Source of the DNA: Agromyces larvae
GTDB taxonomy: Bacteria; Actinomycetota; Actinomycetes; Actinomycetales; Microbacteriaceae
Direction: 5' to 3'
NCBI RefSeq assembly: GCF_022811705.1
Contig: NZ_CP094528.1
Coordinates: 496,001 to 560,000, forward strand
DNA: 64,000 bases
Shown piece by piece: positions 26,046 through 35,035 of the stretch. The notes beneath the pieces were generated by a model, which did no database searches, was not told where the DNA came from, and worked only from the letters and a program-made list of their open reading frames with translations. The translations under genes and the position numbers were made by a program. Numbering within the stretch: the stretch's first letter is position 1; every line of letters starts with the position of its first letter.

Positions 26046-28844
26046 GTGGCTGCCAAACCACGCGTACACGAGATCGCGTCCGAGCTCGGAGTCGACAGCA
26101 AGGTCGCACTCGAGAAGCTCAAGGAGATGGGCGAATACGTCAAGGGCCCGTCCTCGTCGATCGAACCCCCCGTCGCTCGCCGGCTGAAGGCCGCGCTCGA
26201 GTCCGACGGCGCCGCCAAGAAGGCGGCATCGGATGCAGCGCCCGCCGCCGCACCCAAGACCTCCGCCAAGCCGGGCCCGAAGCCCGGCCCCAAGCCGCCG
26301 GCCGCGCCGGCCGCTCCGGCGGAGCCGGCCGCTCCGGTCGCCGACGCGCCGATGTCGGTCGCCGAGCGCCAGGCGCAGGCCGAGAAGGCGCTGGCCGAGA
26401 AGGCCGCTGAGAAGGCGGCCGAGCAGGCTGCCGGCCCGGCCGTTCCGACGGATGCCCCGGCCGCACCGGCCGCCTCATCGCCGAAGCCGGGCGCCCCGCG
26501 CCCCGCGGTCGGCCCCAAGCCCGGCGCCCCGCGCCCGGGCAACAACCCGTTCTCGAGCTCGCAGGGCATGGGCCAGCGCCCGGCCGCCCCGCGCCCGGGC
26601 AACAACCCGTTCTCCAGCTCGCAGGGCATGGGCCAGCGCCCGACCCCCGGCAACATCCCGCGGCCGCAGGCCCCGCGTCCCGGTTCGCCGCGCCCCGGCG
26701 CCCCGCGTCCCGGTGCTCCGCGTCCCGGCGGCGCCGGCCGTCCCGGCGGCTTCCAGCGTCCCGGCGGCGCCGGTGCAGGCACCGGTCGTCCGGGCTTCGG
26801 CCCGCGTCCCGGCGGTGCCGGCGGCGTCGGCGGCGCCCCGCGTCCCGGCGGCGGCTTCGGCGGCCCGCGTCCCGCGGGCGGCGGCGGTCGTGGCCGCGGC
26901 CCCGGGGGCGGTACGGCCGGTGCGTTCGGTCGCGGCGGCGGCAAGAGCAAGTCGCGCAAGTCGAAGCGGACGAAGCGGGCCGAATTCGAGATGCGGGAGG
27001 CCCCGTCGCTCGGCGGCGTGAGCGTTCCCCGCGGCGACGGCACCACCGTCATCCGACTGCGTCGCGGCGCTTCGATCTCCGACTTCGCCGACAAGATCGA
27101 CGCGAACCCCGGTTCGCTGGTCACGGTGCTCTTCCACCTCGGCGAGATGGCGACGGCGACCGAGTCGCTCGACGAGGCGACCTTCCAGGTGCTCGGCGAG
27201 GAACTCGGCTACAAGATCCAGATCGTCTCGCCCGAGGACGAGGACAAGGAGCTCCTCGAGGGCTTCGACATCGACCTCGACCAGGAGCTCGAGGACGAGA
27301 CCGACGAGGAGCTCGAGCAGCGCCCGCCGGTGGTCACCGTCATGGGCCACGTCGACCACGGTAAGACGCGCCTGCTCGACGCGATCCGCAACGCGAACGT
27401 CGTGGCGGGCGAGGCCGGCGGCATCACCCAGCACATCGGTGCGTACCAGGTGTGGACCGAGCACGAGGGCCTCGAGCGCGCGATCACCTTCATCGACACC
27501 CCGGGCCATGAGGCGTTCACCGCCATGCGCGCCCGAGGTGCGCAGGTGACCGACATCGCGATCCTCGTGGTCGCGGCCGACGACGGCATCATGCCGCAGA
27601 CGATCGAGGCGCTGAACCACGCGCAGTCGGCGAACGTGCCGATCGTGGTCGCGGTGAACAAGATCGACAAGCCCGACGCGAACCCGGCGAAGGTGCGCCA
27701 GCAGCTCACCGAGTTCGGCCTCGTGGCCGAGGAGTACGGCGGCGACGTCATGTTCGTCGACGTGTCGGCGCGCGAGGGCATCGGCATCCAGGATCTGCTC
27801 GACGCGGTCCTGCTCACCGCCGACGCCGGTCTCGACCTGCGGGCGAACCCCAACAAGGACGCGCGCGGCGTCGCGATCGAAGCCAAGCTCGACAAGGGGC
27901 GCGGCGCGGTGGCGACCGTGCTCATCCAGTCGGGCACGCTGAAGGTCGGCGACGCGATCGTCGCGGGCACGGCCTACGGCCGCGTGCGTGCGATGGCCGA
28001 CGAGAACGGCGAGCCCGTCGTCGCGGCCACGCCGTCGCGTCCGGTGCAGGTGCAGGGCCTCTCGACGGTGCCGCGCGCCGGTGACACGTTCCTCGTCACC
28101 GAGGACGACCGCACCGCCCGCCAGATCGCCGAGAAGCGCGAGGCAGCGCAGCGCAACGCCCAGCTGGCGAAGGCGCGCAAGCGCATCTCGCTCGAGGACT
28201 TCACGCGTGCGCTCGAAGAGGGCAAGGTCGAGGCGCTCAACCTCATCATCAAGGGCGACGTGTCGGGTGCCGTCGAGGCGCTCGAGGAGTCGCTGATGAA
28301 GATCGAGGTCGACGACAGCGTGCAGCTGCGCATCCTGCACCGCGGTGTGGGTGCGATCACCGAGAGCGACATCGACCTCGCGACGATCGACAACGCGATC
28401 GTCATCGGGTTCAACGTGCGCCCCGACGTGAAGGCGCGCGAGCGCGCCGCTCGCGAGGGCGTCGACGTGCGCTTCTACTCGGTCATCTACAACGCGATCG
28501 ACGACATCGAGAACTCGCTGAAGGGCATGCTGAAGCCCGAGTTCGAAGAGGTGCAGTCGGGTGTCGCCGAGATCCGCGAGGTGTTCCGCTCCTCGAAGTT
28601 CGGCAACATCGCGGGTGTCATCGTGCGCTCCGGCACGATCACCCGAAACGCGAAGGCCCGCGTCATCCGCGACGGCGTCGTGGTCGGCGACAACCTGGCG
28701 ATCGAGTCGCTGCGCCGGTTCAAGGACGACGTCACCGAGGTCCGCACGGACTTCGAGGCGGGCATCGGCCTCGGCAAGTACAACGACATCCAGGTCGGCG
28801 ACGAGATCGAGACCATCGAGATGCGCGAGAAGCCCCGCGCGTAG
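26046..28844 (+). CDS. infB: Translation initiation factor IF-2
   Basis: GTPase that places initiator tRNA on the 30S subunit and promotes subunit joining. The 932-residue protein has an IF2N domain (about 1-50), a Pro/Ala/Gly/Arg-rich linker (about 60-300), a basic patch ([12 protein letters not shown]), the G domain with G1 GHVDHGKT (residues 434-441), DTPGHEAF and NKIDKP, then domains II-IV. GTG 26046 is preceded by AGGAGAG. The linker contains a near-perfect 60-bp tandem repeat. The length is normal for actinobacterial IF-2. Confidence 0.98.
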   Translation: MAAKPRVHEIASELGVDSKVALEKLKEMGEYVKGPSSSIEPPVARRLKAALESDGAAKKAASDAAPAAAPKTSAKPGPKPGPKPPAAPAAPAEPAAPVADAPMSVAERQAQAEKALAEKAAEKAAEQAAGPAVPTDAPAAPAASSPKPGAPRPAVGPKPGAPRPGNNPFSSSQGMGQRPAAPRPGNNPFSSSQGMGQRPTPGNIPRPQAPRPGSPRPGAPRPGAPRPGGAGRPGGFQRPGGAGAGTGRPGFGPRPGGAGGVGGAPRPGGGFGGPRPAGGGGRGRGPGGGTAGAFGRGGGKSKSRKSKRTKRAEFEMREAPSLGGVSVPRGDGTTVIRLRRGASISDFADKIDANPGSLVTVLFHLGEMATATESLDEATFQVLGEELGYKIQIVSPEDEDKELLEGFDIDLDQELEDETDEELEQRPPVVTVMGHVDHGKTRLLDAIRNANVVAGEAGGITQHIGAYQVWTEHEGLERAITFIDTPGHEAFTAMRARGAQVTDIAILVVAADDGIMPQTIEALNHAQSANVPIVVAVNKIDKPDANPAKVRQQLTEFGLVAEEYGGDVMFVDVSAREGIGIQDLLDAVLLTADAGLDLRANPNKDARGVAIEAKLDKGRGAVATVLIQSGTLKVGDAIVAGTAYGRVRAMADENGEPVVAATPSRPVQVQGLSTVPRAGDTFLVTEDDRTARQIAEKREAAQRNAQLAKARKRISLEDFTRALEEGKVEALNLIIKGDVSGAVEALEESLMKIEVDDSVQLRILHRGVGAITESDIDLATIDNAIVIGFNVRPDVKARERAAREGVDVRFYSVIYNAIDDIENSLKGMLKPEFEEVQSGVAEIREVFRSSKFGNIAGVIVRSGTITRNAKARVIRDGVVVGDNLAIESLRRFKDDVTEVRTDFEAGIGLGKYNDIQVGDEIETIEMREKPRA
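26521..26640 (+). repeat. Two tandem 60-bp units inside infB
   Basis: Units 26521-26580 and 26581-26640 differ at only a few bases and stay in frame, each encoding a copy of a Pro/Gly/Asn/Ser/Gln-rich block ([19 protein letters not shown]). It is followed by shorter [12 protein letters not shown] repeats to about 26880. This is a recent in-frame expansion of the disordered IF-2 linker. Confidence 0.9.
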
Positions 28845-28848
28845 TGCG

Positions 28849-28878
28849 ACGCGGGGGCGGCGAGAGCCGCCCCCGCGT
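28849..28878. terminator. Strong GC hairpin between infB and rbfA
   Basis: A 13-bp perfect stem (28849-28861 with 28866-28878) closes a GAGA tetraloop 4 bases after the infB stop. No T-run follows. It sits inside an operon usually cotranscribed, so it may be a partial terminator or an mRNA end stabiliser. Confidence 0.65.
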
Positions 28879-28904
28879 GCTCGCTCGACAGAGAGGACAC
28901 CCTG

Positions 28905-29420
28905 ATGGCCGACCCACAGCGCGCCAGGAAGCTGGCCGACCGCATCAAGGAGATCGTGGCGCGGCGGCTCGACAAGGGCCTGCGCGATCCGCGACTCGGC
29001 TTCGTGACGATCACCGACGTGCGCGTCACGGGCGACCTGCAGCACGCGAGCATCTTCTACACGGTGTACGGCACCGATCAGGAGCGCACGGACTCGGCGG
29101 CTGCGCTGAAGGCGGCGACCGGGATGCTCCGCAGCGAGGTCGGCCGCAACATCACGGCGCGCATCACGCCGACCCTCGAGTTCATCGCCGACGCGATCCC
29201 CGAGAACGCCGAGCACATCGAGGCGCTGCTGCGCGAGGCGCGCGAGCGCGATGCCGAGACCACGGCGCTCGCCGAGCACGCCGAGTACGCCGGCGAGGCC
29301 GATCCGTACGTGAAGCCGCGCGAGCTCGACGAGCTCGAGGACGACGCCGACGACTGGGACGAGCTCGACGACGAGGCATCCGACCTCGCCGACGATGCGG
29401 AGGCCGGCGGGTCCCGCTGA
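28905..29420 (+). CDS. rbfA: Ribosome-binding factor A
   Basis: Binds the 30S subunit during late 16S rRNA maturation. It has 171 residues; the first 115 or so are the KH-like RbfA domain (RARKLADRIKEIVARRL, DPRLGFVTITDVRVTGDLQHASIFYTV, TPTLEFIAD). The rest is an acidic tail rich in Asp/Glu (ELDELEDDADDWDELDDEAS) that is longer than in most family members. AGAGAGGA precedes the ATG. It ends the translation-factor run; a pair of hairpins separates it from the converging mutY. Confidence 0.96.
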   Translation: MADPQRARKLADRIKEIVARRLDKGLRDPRLGFVTITDVRVTGDLQHASIFYTVYGTDQERTDSAAALKAATGMLRSEVGRNITARITPTLEFIADAIPENAEHIEALLREARERDAETTALAEHAEYAGEADPYVKPRELDELEDDADDWDELDDEASDLADDAEAGGSR

Positions 29421-29427
29421 CCGGTCG

Positions 29428-29461
29428 CGCGGCGTTCGCCGCGGGCTGAGTCCGCTCAGCC
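29428..29461. terminator. Tandem hairpins at the rbfA/mutY convergence
   Basis: First hairpin: CGCGGCG-TT-CGCCGCG (29428-29443). Second, adjoining: GGCTGAG-TCCG-CTCAGCC (29444-29461), which includes the mutY stop codon. Position between converging genes suggests a two-way terminator. Confidence 0.6.
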
Positions 29462-30337
29462 GGGCAGCGCGTAGCCGTCGTCGGATGCCACGGCGAGCCC
29501 GTCGGCGACGAGCGTGCCGAGCACCCGGTCGAGACGTGCTGCATCGGGGTCGAGCGGCGCGAGCTCGTCGCGCGCGACGGGTCGGTGCGAGCCGCGGAGC
29601 TCCCGCATGATGCGGCCGCGCAACTGGCGGTCGCTGCCCTCGAACCGGGCTTGCGTCCGGCGCTTCGGGCCGTCGTGGGCGGGGTACCCGGCGGCCCGCC
29701 AGGCGCACAGGTCGGCGACGGGGCAGGCGTCGCAGCGCGGCATCCGGGCGGTGCAGACCGTGGCGCCGAGTTCCATCGCGCCCGCGTTGAACGCGCGCGC
29801 CGCGACCGGGTCCTCGGGCAGCACGGCCGACATCGCGGCGAGGTCCCGGGCGGCGCCGGGCGCGCCGGCTTCGGCGCGGCCGTCGACGGCGCGGGCGAGG
29901 ACGCGCCGGGTGTTGGTGTCCACGACCGGATGCCTCGCCCCGAACGCGAACGCGGCCACCGCGCGAGCGGTGTACGGGCCGACGCCCTGCAGCGCGAGCA
30001 GCGCGTCGAGGTCGTTCGGCACCTCGCCGTCGTGCCGTTGGACGAGCTCGGTCGCCGCCCGGTGCAGCCAGAGCGCGCGACGCGGGTAGCCGAGGCGGTC
30101 CCACGCCCGCACCGCCTCGGCGGGCGGCTCGGCGGCGAGGGCCGCGGGCGTCGGCCAGCGGGCGATCCAGGCCTCCCACTTCGGCTGCACGCGCGAGACC
30201 TGGGTCTGCTGCAGCATGAACTCGCTGACCAGCACGGCCCACGGCGAGACGTCGGCCGCTCGCCAGGGCAGCGGCCGCGCGGCCGTCGCGAACCACGCGA
30301 CGACGCGATCGGCGAGCGCGGCGGGGGAGCGGGGCAT
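29456..30337 (-). CDS. mutY: A/G-specific adenine glycosylase
   Basis: Removes adenine mispaired with 8-oxoguanine. The 293-residue protein has the catalytic Glu39 (SEFMLQQTQV), the helix-hairpin-helix GVGPYTARAV (residues 118-127), Asp140 (VDTNTRRV) and the [4Fe-4S] cysteines Cys195, Cys202, Cys205 and Cys211 in C-X6-C-X2-C-X5-C spacing. The C-terminal MutT-like 8-oxoG recognition domain of E. coli MutY is missing; the protein ends with a short domain of about 60 residues, as in other actinobacterial MutY proteins. It lies between rbfA and truB, which are usually adjacent. Confidence 0.94.
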   Translation of the reverse strand: MPRSPAALADRVVAWFATAARPLPWRAADVSPWAVLVSEFMLQQTQVSRVQPKWEAWIARWPTPAALAAEPPAEAVRAWDRLGYPRRALWLHRAATELVQRHDGEVPNDLDALLALQGVGPYTARAVAAFAFGARHPVVDTNTRRVLARAVDGRAEAGAPGAARDLAAMSAVLPEDPVAARAFNAGAMELGATVCTARMPRCDACPVADLCAWRAAGYPAHDGPKRRTQARFEGSDRQLRGRIMRELRGSHRPVARDELAPLDPDAARLDRVLGTLVADGLAVASDDGYALPG

Positions 30338-30378
30338 CCCATCAGCGTAAGCGGCTCGCGCTCGCCCGCGGGCTGGCC

Positions 30379-30384
30379 TACAGT
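30379..30384 (+). promoter_or_regulatory. -10 box of the P-loop kinase gene
   Basis: TACAGT ends 6 nt before ATG 30391, predicting a leaderless mRNA. A -35 element is not evident. Confidence 0.55.
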
Positions 30385-30390
30385 CTGAGC

Positions 30391-30984
30391 ATGCGACTCG
30401 TGACGACGCCGCGGGTGAGCTACCTGCGCAGCCTGGCCGGCGACATCCTCGCCCGGTACGGTCGGGGGCGCATGATCGTCGCCGTCGACGGCCCGGTGCG
30501 AAGCGGGAAGAGCGCGTTCGCCGACGATCTCGCGGCGGTGCTCGAGGAGCGCGATCACGCGGTGTTCCGGGCACGCACCGAGGACTTCCACCGGTCGCGC
30601 GCGGCGCAGGCCGAGTTCGGTCCCGACACCCCCGAGCGCTACTGGCGGTACGGCTTCGACGAGTCGGCGTTGCGCCGGTCGCTGATCGAGCCGTTCCGCC
30701 TCGGCGGGTCGGCGGCGTTCGTCACCCGGGTGTTCGATCCGGCGCGCGACGCGTGGGTCGAACCGAAGTGGCTGACCGGCCCCGAGGACGCGATCCTCAT
30801 CGTCGACGGCCGGTTCGTGCTGCGCGATCGGCTCGCCGACCTGTGGGATGCGGCGATCGCCGTGGACGGGGACCCGGTGGACCCGGCCGACGTGCTCGCG
30901 TACGCGCACCGCGACCCGCGCACGGTCGCCGACGTGGTCGTCTCGCTCGCCGATCCGGCGCATCCGTTGTCGATCATCCACTGA
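30391..30984 (+). CDS. P-loop nucleoside-kinase-like protein (uridine kinase related)
   Basis: A 197-residue protein with P-loop GPVRSGKS (residues 34-41) preceded by the beta strand MIVAVD. DFHRSR follows at the place where uridine kinases have their substrate Asp-Phe/Tyr-His, and a late ILIVDGRFVLR corresponds to the LxxEG segment. This is the pattern of small uridine-kinase-like proteins. No lid-region signature fixes the substrate, so it may act on another nucleoside or metabolite. Single gene, divergent from mutY with 53 bp between. Confidence 0.75.
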   Translation: MRLVTTPRVSYLRSLAGDILARYGRGRMIVAVDGPVRSGKSAFADDLAAVLEERDHAVFRARTEDFHRSRAAQAEFGPDTPERYWRYGFDESALRRSLIEPFRLGGSAAFVTRVFDPARDAWVEPKWLTGPEDAILIVDGRFVLRDRLADLWDAAIAVDGDPVDPADVLAYAHRDPRTVADVVVSLADPAHPLSIIH

Positions 30985-31218
30985 TCACCCCCTGTTCGGG
31001 GTACAGATTCCACAATTCCTGTGCAACGGCTGATCGGACCCCGCACTTTTCGCCATACTGAGACCAACACCCCCAATCGGCATCCCCGACCCGCAGCCCC
31101 ACCCGACGGCCCGGCTCTCCGTGTGCGTTCCCGCCCACATCGTCGTGCGCCCGCGCGCGCGACCACGCCTGCCGTCCCGGGTTCGTCGACGCCGTCGGAC
31201 CACTGGAGATCCCACCGA
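30985..31218 (+). promoter_or_regulatory. Intergenic leader of the surface-protein gene
   Basis: A 234-bp gap without a coding frame. The first 80 bases are clearly less GC-rich than their surroundings and include a -10-like CATACT (31054-31059) with a weak TGATCG (31031-31036) 17 nt upstream. That would leave a 5' leader of about 150 nt, mostly C-rich and unstructured to the eye. No riboswitch class was recognised. Confidence 0.4.
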
Positions 31219-32982
31219 ATGAGCATCATGCGCGCCCGAGCGGCGCACCCCGCACACGGTGCCGACCGTCCGCGGCGACGCGGCCGATCGACCCGAGCCC
31301 TGCGCCGCGCTGCGGCGGCACTCACCTCGCTCGGCCTCGGCCTGGGCCTCGCCCTCGTCGGCATGGCCGCGCCCGCGTCGGCGCACCACGCGACGGTCGA
31401 CGGATCGTTCGAGTGCAACCCGACCACCGGCCTGTTCGACATCACCTGGACGGTCGAGAACTCCGAGAGCAACAAGGTCGCCGAGGTCACGAAGTCGTCC
31501 AACCGCGACGTCGTGCCGATCGGGCACGAGATCGGCAAGGGCCGTACCGACACCTTCGAGCAGCGCGGCGTCTCGGCGGGCAAGTACACCCTCGAGGTCG
31601 AACTCGGCTGGCCGGGTGCGAACCCCGACTCCGACTCGCACACGGTGAACGTCACCGGGAAGTGCGGCGACACGCCGTTCGACCCGAACTGGGAGTACCC
31701 GGCCCCGACGTGTACGGCGCTGACGGTCACCTATCCGGCGAACATCCCGGCCGGTCAGGCGATCGACGTGAACGTCCGCATCGTCGCCGACGGCGAGGAC
31801 ATCACCCTCAACTTCCGTCAGAAGCACGGCACGCCGTACTCGGGCACCGTGGTGTTCGAGTATGCGAAGCACGCTGACTGGCCCGACCCCGACATCTGGA
31901 CGGTGAACTGGGTGCAGGTCGCCGGCACGAACTACCACTGGACGGGTTCGGTGCAGTGCGGCGACGGCGTGACGATCTGCCATCACGACGATACGTCGAA
32001 GAGCTACGAGCGCGAGACCATCTCGACGGACAGATTCTTCACCGACCACCACGACGAGCATGCGACGGACATCTGGCCGGCCTTCACCTACAAGCTGCGG
32101 ATCTCCGACGACTGGATCGACCTGAACATGCCCGCCAGGGGCGACCAGTCGCTCCTCCAGTACCCCGACTGCGTGAAGACGCCGACCGAGATCCAGATCC
32201 CGGCGGCGCCGGCGTACTCGGACGAGTGCGGTCCTGACAACGAGGTGCTCGCGGAGCTCGTCGAGACGGATCAGGTGCGCTGGGAGCGGGTCGATGCTCC
32301 GGGTTCGATCACGGTGACGGCGTTCGCGAAGAACGGGTTCGTGTTCCCCGGTGGTGCGACCTCGCACACGTTCGACCCGTTCGCGGTGCGCGACGCCGAC
32401 TGCGTGGAGCCGGTGCTCGACGGTTCGGTCGCGACCGGCGAGTGCCGGGCCGACGTGCCGTGGATCAGCTACCGCGTGGTGCTCACCGACCCCGACGCGC
32501 AGGCCACCTCGCGCACGGTGTTCCTGATCCTCACCGACGGCGAGCACACCGAGCGCATCGAGCTCGGCGACCTGGACGAGGCCGGGATCCTCGAGGGCGC
32601 GACGCTCTGGCCGGGCGCCTCGGTCGACGCGGAGGGCAACCCCACCGGCTGGCCCGGCTGGGAGCAGCTCGCCGACGGCTCGTGGGTCGAGACCGAGGGC
32701 AACTTCGCCTGGACGCGCGACATCACGACGGCGACGTTCGAGGTCAACCCCGACCTGACCGTCGACCTGGCGTACCCGCCGGCCACGCCGAACTGCGCCA
32801 CGGGTCCGTTCCTCGGCGACGGTGACGGCAGCGGCCTGGCCTCCACCGGCTTCGCCGGCGGCACGATCGCGATCGTCGCGGGCGTCATCCTGGTGCTCGG
32901 CGCAGCGGTCGTCGTGATCGTCGCGATCCGCCGCAAGCGCACCGCCGGAACGACGACGGGCGACGCGGGTTCGGCCGAGTAG
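31219..32982 (+). CDS. Cell-wall-anchored surface protein with LAxTG sorting signal
   Basis: A 587-residue exported protein. An Arg-rich n-region and apolar segment with APASA give a signal peptide to about residue 56. The mature part has paired cysteines and Thr/Asp-rich beta-type segments, including DGVTICHHDDTSKSYE, which resembles the ICHATGS motif recurrent in actinobacterial surface proteins. It ends with sorting signal LASTG (residues 540-544), a membrane helix and a basic RRKR tail. LAxTG is the form used by class E sortases; no sortase gene is in the window. No enzymatic domain recognised; probably structural or adhesive. The gene interrupts the rbfA-truB segment. Confidence 0.85.
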   Translation: MSIMRARAAHPAHGADRPRRRGRSTRALRRAAAALTSLGLGLGLALVGMAAPASAHHATVDGSFECNPTTGLFDITWTVENSESNKVAEVTKSSNRDVVPIGHEIGKGRTDTFEQRGVSAGKYTLEVELGWPGANPDSDSHTVNVTGKCGDTPFDPNWEYPAPTCTALTVTYPANIPAGQAIDVNVRIVADGEDITLNFRQKHGTPYSGTVVFEYAKHADWPDPDIWTVNWVQVAGTNYHWTGSVQCGDGVTICHHDDTSKSYERETISTDRFFTDHHDEHATDIWPAFTYKLRISDDWIDLNMPARGDQSLLQYPDCVKTPTEIQIPAAPAYSDECGPDNEVLAELVETDQVRWERVDAPGSITVTAFAKNGFVFPGGATSHTFDPFAVRDADCVEPVLDGSVATGECRADVPWISYRVVLTDPDAQATSRTVFLILTDGEHTERIELGDLDEAGILEGATLWPGASVDAEGNPTGWPGWEQLADGSWVETEGNFAWTRDITTATFEVNPDLTVDLAYPPATPNCATGPFLGDGDGSGLASTGFAGGTIAIVAGVILVLGAAVVVIVAIRRKRTAGTTTGDAGSAE

Positions 32983-32996
32983 CCCGACCGCGCAGC

Positions 32997-33024
32997 ACGG
33001 GGGCCCGGTTCGCCGGGCCCCCGT
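32997..33024. terminator. Two-way terminator between surface-protein gene and panE
   Basis: A 12-bp perfect GC stem, ACGGGGGCCCGG and its complement, closes a TTCG tetraloop (33009-33012). It starts 15 bases after the stop codon and lies between converging genes. The UUCG loop is typical of very stable RNA hairpins. Confidence 0.8.
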
Positions 33025-33057
33025 TCGCGTTCCCCGCGGCCGTGCGTCCTCCGCGGC

Positions 33058-34050
33058 TCAGCGCCGCAGCACCGCGACGACGCGCTCGGCCGGCAGGAAT
33101 CCGTCGCGCTCGACCTCGTGCACGAGCCCGACGAGCGCACGGTTCACCGGGGCATCCGCCCCGATCGCCTCGGCCTGGCGCACGACCGCACCGTTCAGGA
33201 AGTCGATCTCGGTCGGCTGACCTCGTCGCAGGCTCTGCTGCGTCGAACCCAGGTTCGGCACCGGGCCGAGGTAGCCGAACAGCCTACGGGGGAGCCGCTG
33301 CCCGATCGTGAGCGGCATCCGCGCGAATCGGCGCAGCATCCGGTCGTCGAGGCCCTGGAGCGCACCGAACCGGATGCCGCGCGCGATGCCGATGCGCACG
33401 GTCTCGCGCATCGACGCGGTGACCACCAGCCGCAGGCGCCGGTCGGCGAGCGTCTCCTGCACGCTGCGGCCCACGATCGCGGGGACGGCGTTCACCATGT
33501 TGACGACGAGCTTCGTCCACTGGGCGCCGAGGAACCCGCCGATCGCCGTGACCGGCACGGCCTGCGAGAGCACCTCGGCGATGCGTCGTGCCTCGTCGTC
33601 GGGCGGTCCGTCGCCGCGGCCGAGGAAGCTCTCGGCGGTCGCGGTGACGCGTACCGTACCGGGTTCGGTGTAGTTCGCGGCGATGATCGACAGCATCCCG
33701 TAGCACGTCGACCGGGGCAGCAGCCGGGCGGCCGTGTCGACCCCGTCGAGTCCGTTCTGCACCACCACGACGGTCGCGCCGTCGATCGCCTCGGCGTTCG
33801 CCCGGATCGCGGCCTCGGCGTCCTGCGCCTTCGTGCAGACGAGCACCAGGTCGGGGCGGCGGGTGAGCCGTTCGGATGCCTCGACCCGCGCCTGCACATC
33901 GCCGAACCCGCCGCTGATGCGGATGCCGCCCTCGCGGATCGCCGCGAGGCCGGCGCCGCGCGCCGTGACCTCGACCTCGTGTCCGGCCCGGTGCAGCAGC
34001 GCTGCGAACGTGCCGCCGAGGGCTCCGGCCCCGATGATCCCGATCCGCAT
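33058..34050 (-). CDS. panE: 2-dehydropantoate 2-reductase family protein (PanE/ApbA)
   Basis: NADPH-dependent reduction of 2-dehydropantoate to pantoate in CoA synthesis. The 330-residue protein has the Rossmann start MRIGIIGAGALGGTFAALL, then VLVCTKAQD, VVVVQNGLDG and the C-terminal helical domain with QWTKLVVNMVNAVPAIVG, where the catalytic Lys lies. It is slightly longer than E. coli PanE (303). ATG 34050 has GGAGGG directly before it, closer than ideal. Ketopantoate-reductase paralogs with other substrates exist, so pantoate synthesis is likely but not certain. Confidence 0.85.
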   Translation of the reverse strand: MRIGIIGAGALGGTFAALLHRAGHEVEVTARGAGLAAIREGGIRISGGFGDVQARVEASERLTRRPDLVLVCTKAQDAEAAIRANAEAIDGATVVVVQNGLDGVDTAARLLPRSTCYGMLSIIAANYTEPGTVRVTATAESFLGRGDGPPDDEARRIAEVLSQAVPVTAIGGFLGAQWTKLVVNMVNAVPAIVGRSVQETLADRRLRLVVTASMRETVRIGIARGIRFGALQGLDDRMLRRFARMPLTIGQRLPRRLFGYLGPVPNLGSTQQSLRRGQPTEIDFLNGAVVRQAEAIGADAPVNRALVGLVHEVERDGFLPAERVVAVLRR

Positions 34051-34094
34051 CCCTCCAGCGTAGGAGGCGGCCACGCGGCATCCGACCCGGCTGT

Positions 34095-34100
34095 TAGCCT
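34095..34100 (+). promoter_or_regulatory. -10 box of truB
   Basis: TAGCCT ends 7 nt before GTG 34108. This supports that GTG over the in-frame GTG at 34102, which would leave only one base after the box. Confidence 0.5.
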
Positions 34101-34107
34101 GGTGCGC

Positions 34108-35001
34108 GTGAACAGCGGCATCCTCCTCGTGGACAAGCCCCGAGGGATGACCAGTCACGACGTCGTCGCCCGGGTGCGCCGGTTCGCCGCGACCCGCAAG
34201 GTGGGCCACGCGGGCACCCTCGACCCGATGGCCACCGGCCTGCTGCTCATCGGCGTGAACTCCGCGACCCGCCTGCTGCACCATCTGGTCGGACTCGACA
34301 AGGAGTACCTCGCGACGGTGCGGCTGGGGGCGGCGACCACGACCGACGACGCCGAGGGCGAGGTCGTGGGGCGGGCCCCGGCGGACGCGGTGGCCGCGAT
34401 CGGCGACGACGCGATCCGCGAGGGGATGCTCCGGCTCACCGGCGTACTCGACCAGGTGCCGAGCTCGGTGAGCGCGGTGAAGGTCGACGGTCGTCGCGCC
34501 TACGACCGCGTGCGCGACGGCGAGCAGGTGGAGCTCGCCGCCCGGCGGGTCACCGTGGCGGCCTTCGACCTGCTCGAGCAGTGCCGCGTCGACGGGTTCA
34601 TCGACCTCGACGTGCGCGTGGTGTGCTCCTCGGGCACCTACGTGCGCGCGCTCGCGCGCGACCTCGGCGGAGCGCTCGGCGTCGGCGGGCACCTGACGGC
34701 GCTGCGCCGGACCCGCGTGGGCGGCTTCGAGATCGCGGACGCCACGACGCTCGCGTCGCTCGAGGCCGACGGCGTCGCGGCCGCCCTCATGAGCCCGGCG
34801 GACGCCGCGGCGCGGGCGCTGCCCGCGGTCGCGGTGTCGCCCGACGAGGCGCGCGACCTCGGGCACGGCAAACGCCTCGTGGCACCGGCCCAGGCGACGG
34901 GCACGCTGGCTGCGGTCGAGGGCGACCGTCTCGTCGCGATCGTCGAACGGCGCGGCGACACGCTGAAGGTCGTGACCGGGTTTCCGCAGGAGCAACCATG
35001 A
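34108..35001 (+). CDS. truB: tRNA pseudouridine-55 synthase
   Basis: Makes pseudouridine 55 in the T-loop of tRNAs. The 297-residue protein has GILLVDKPRGMTSHDVV, the catalytic Asp39 in GHAGTLDPMATG, KEYLATVRLGAATTTDD and CSSGTYVRALARDLG. The C-terminal part (from about residue 225) is the actinobacterial PUA-like extension. It is normally next to rbfA; here a 4.6-kb stretch with four genes lies between. Its own -10 box suggests independent transcription. Confidence 0.97.
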   Translation: MNSGILLVDKPRGMTSHDVVARVRRFAATRKVGHAGTLDPMATGLLLIGVNSATRLLHHLVGLDKEYLATVRLGAATTTDDAEGEVVGRAPADAVAAIGDDAIREGMLRLTGVLDQVPSSVSAVKVDGRRAYDRVRDGEQVELAARRVTVAAFDLLEQCRVDGFIDLDVRVVCSSGTYVRALARDLGGALGVGGHLTALRRTRVGGFEIADATTLASLEADGVAAALMSPADAAARALPAVAVSPDEARDLGHGKRLVAPAQATGTLAAVEGDRLVAIVERRGDTLKVVTGFPQEQP

Positions 35002-35035
35002 CGAGGGGTGACGGTGTGAGCGGCAGGCGGGCACG

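Noticed and set aside
26521..26880. CRISPR-like or mobile repeat array
   Set aside because: The repeats are in frame inside infB, have no unique spacers and encode a Pro/Gly-rich linker common in IF-2.
26475..30296. A 1,273-codon open frame on the minus strand across infB, rbfA and mutY
   Set aside because: It is a shadow of the IF-2 gene with no recognisable domain; the mutY protein lies in another frame.
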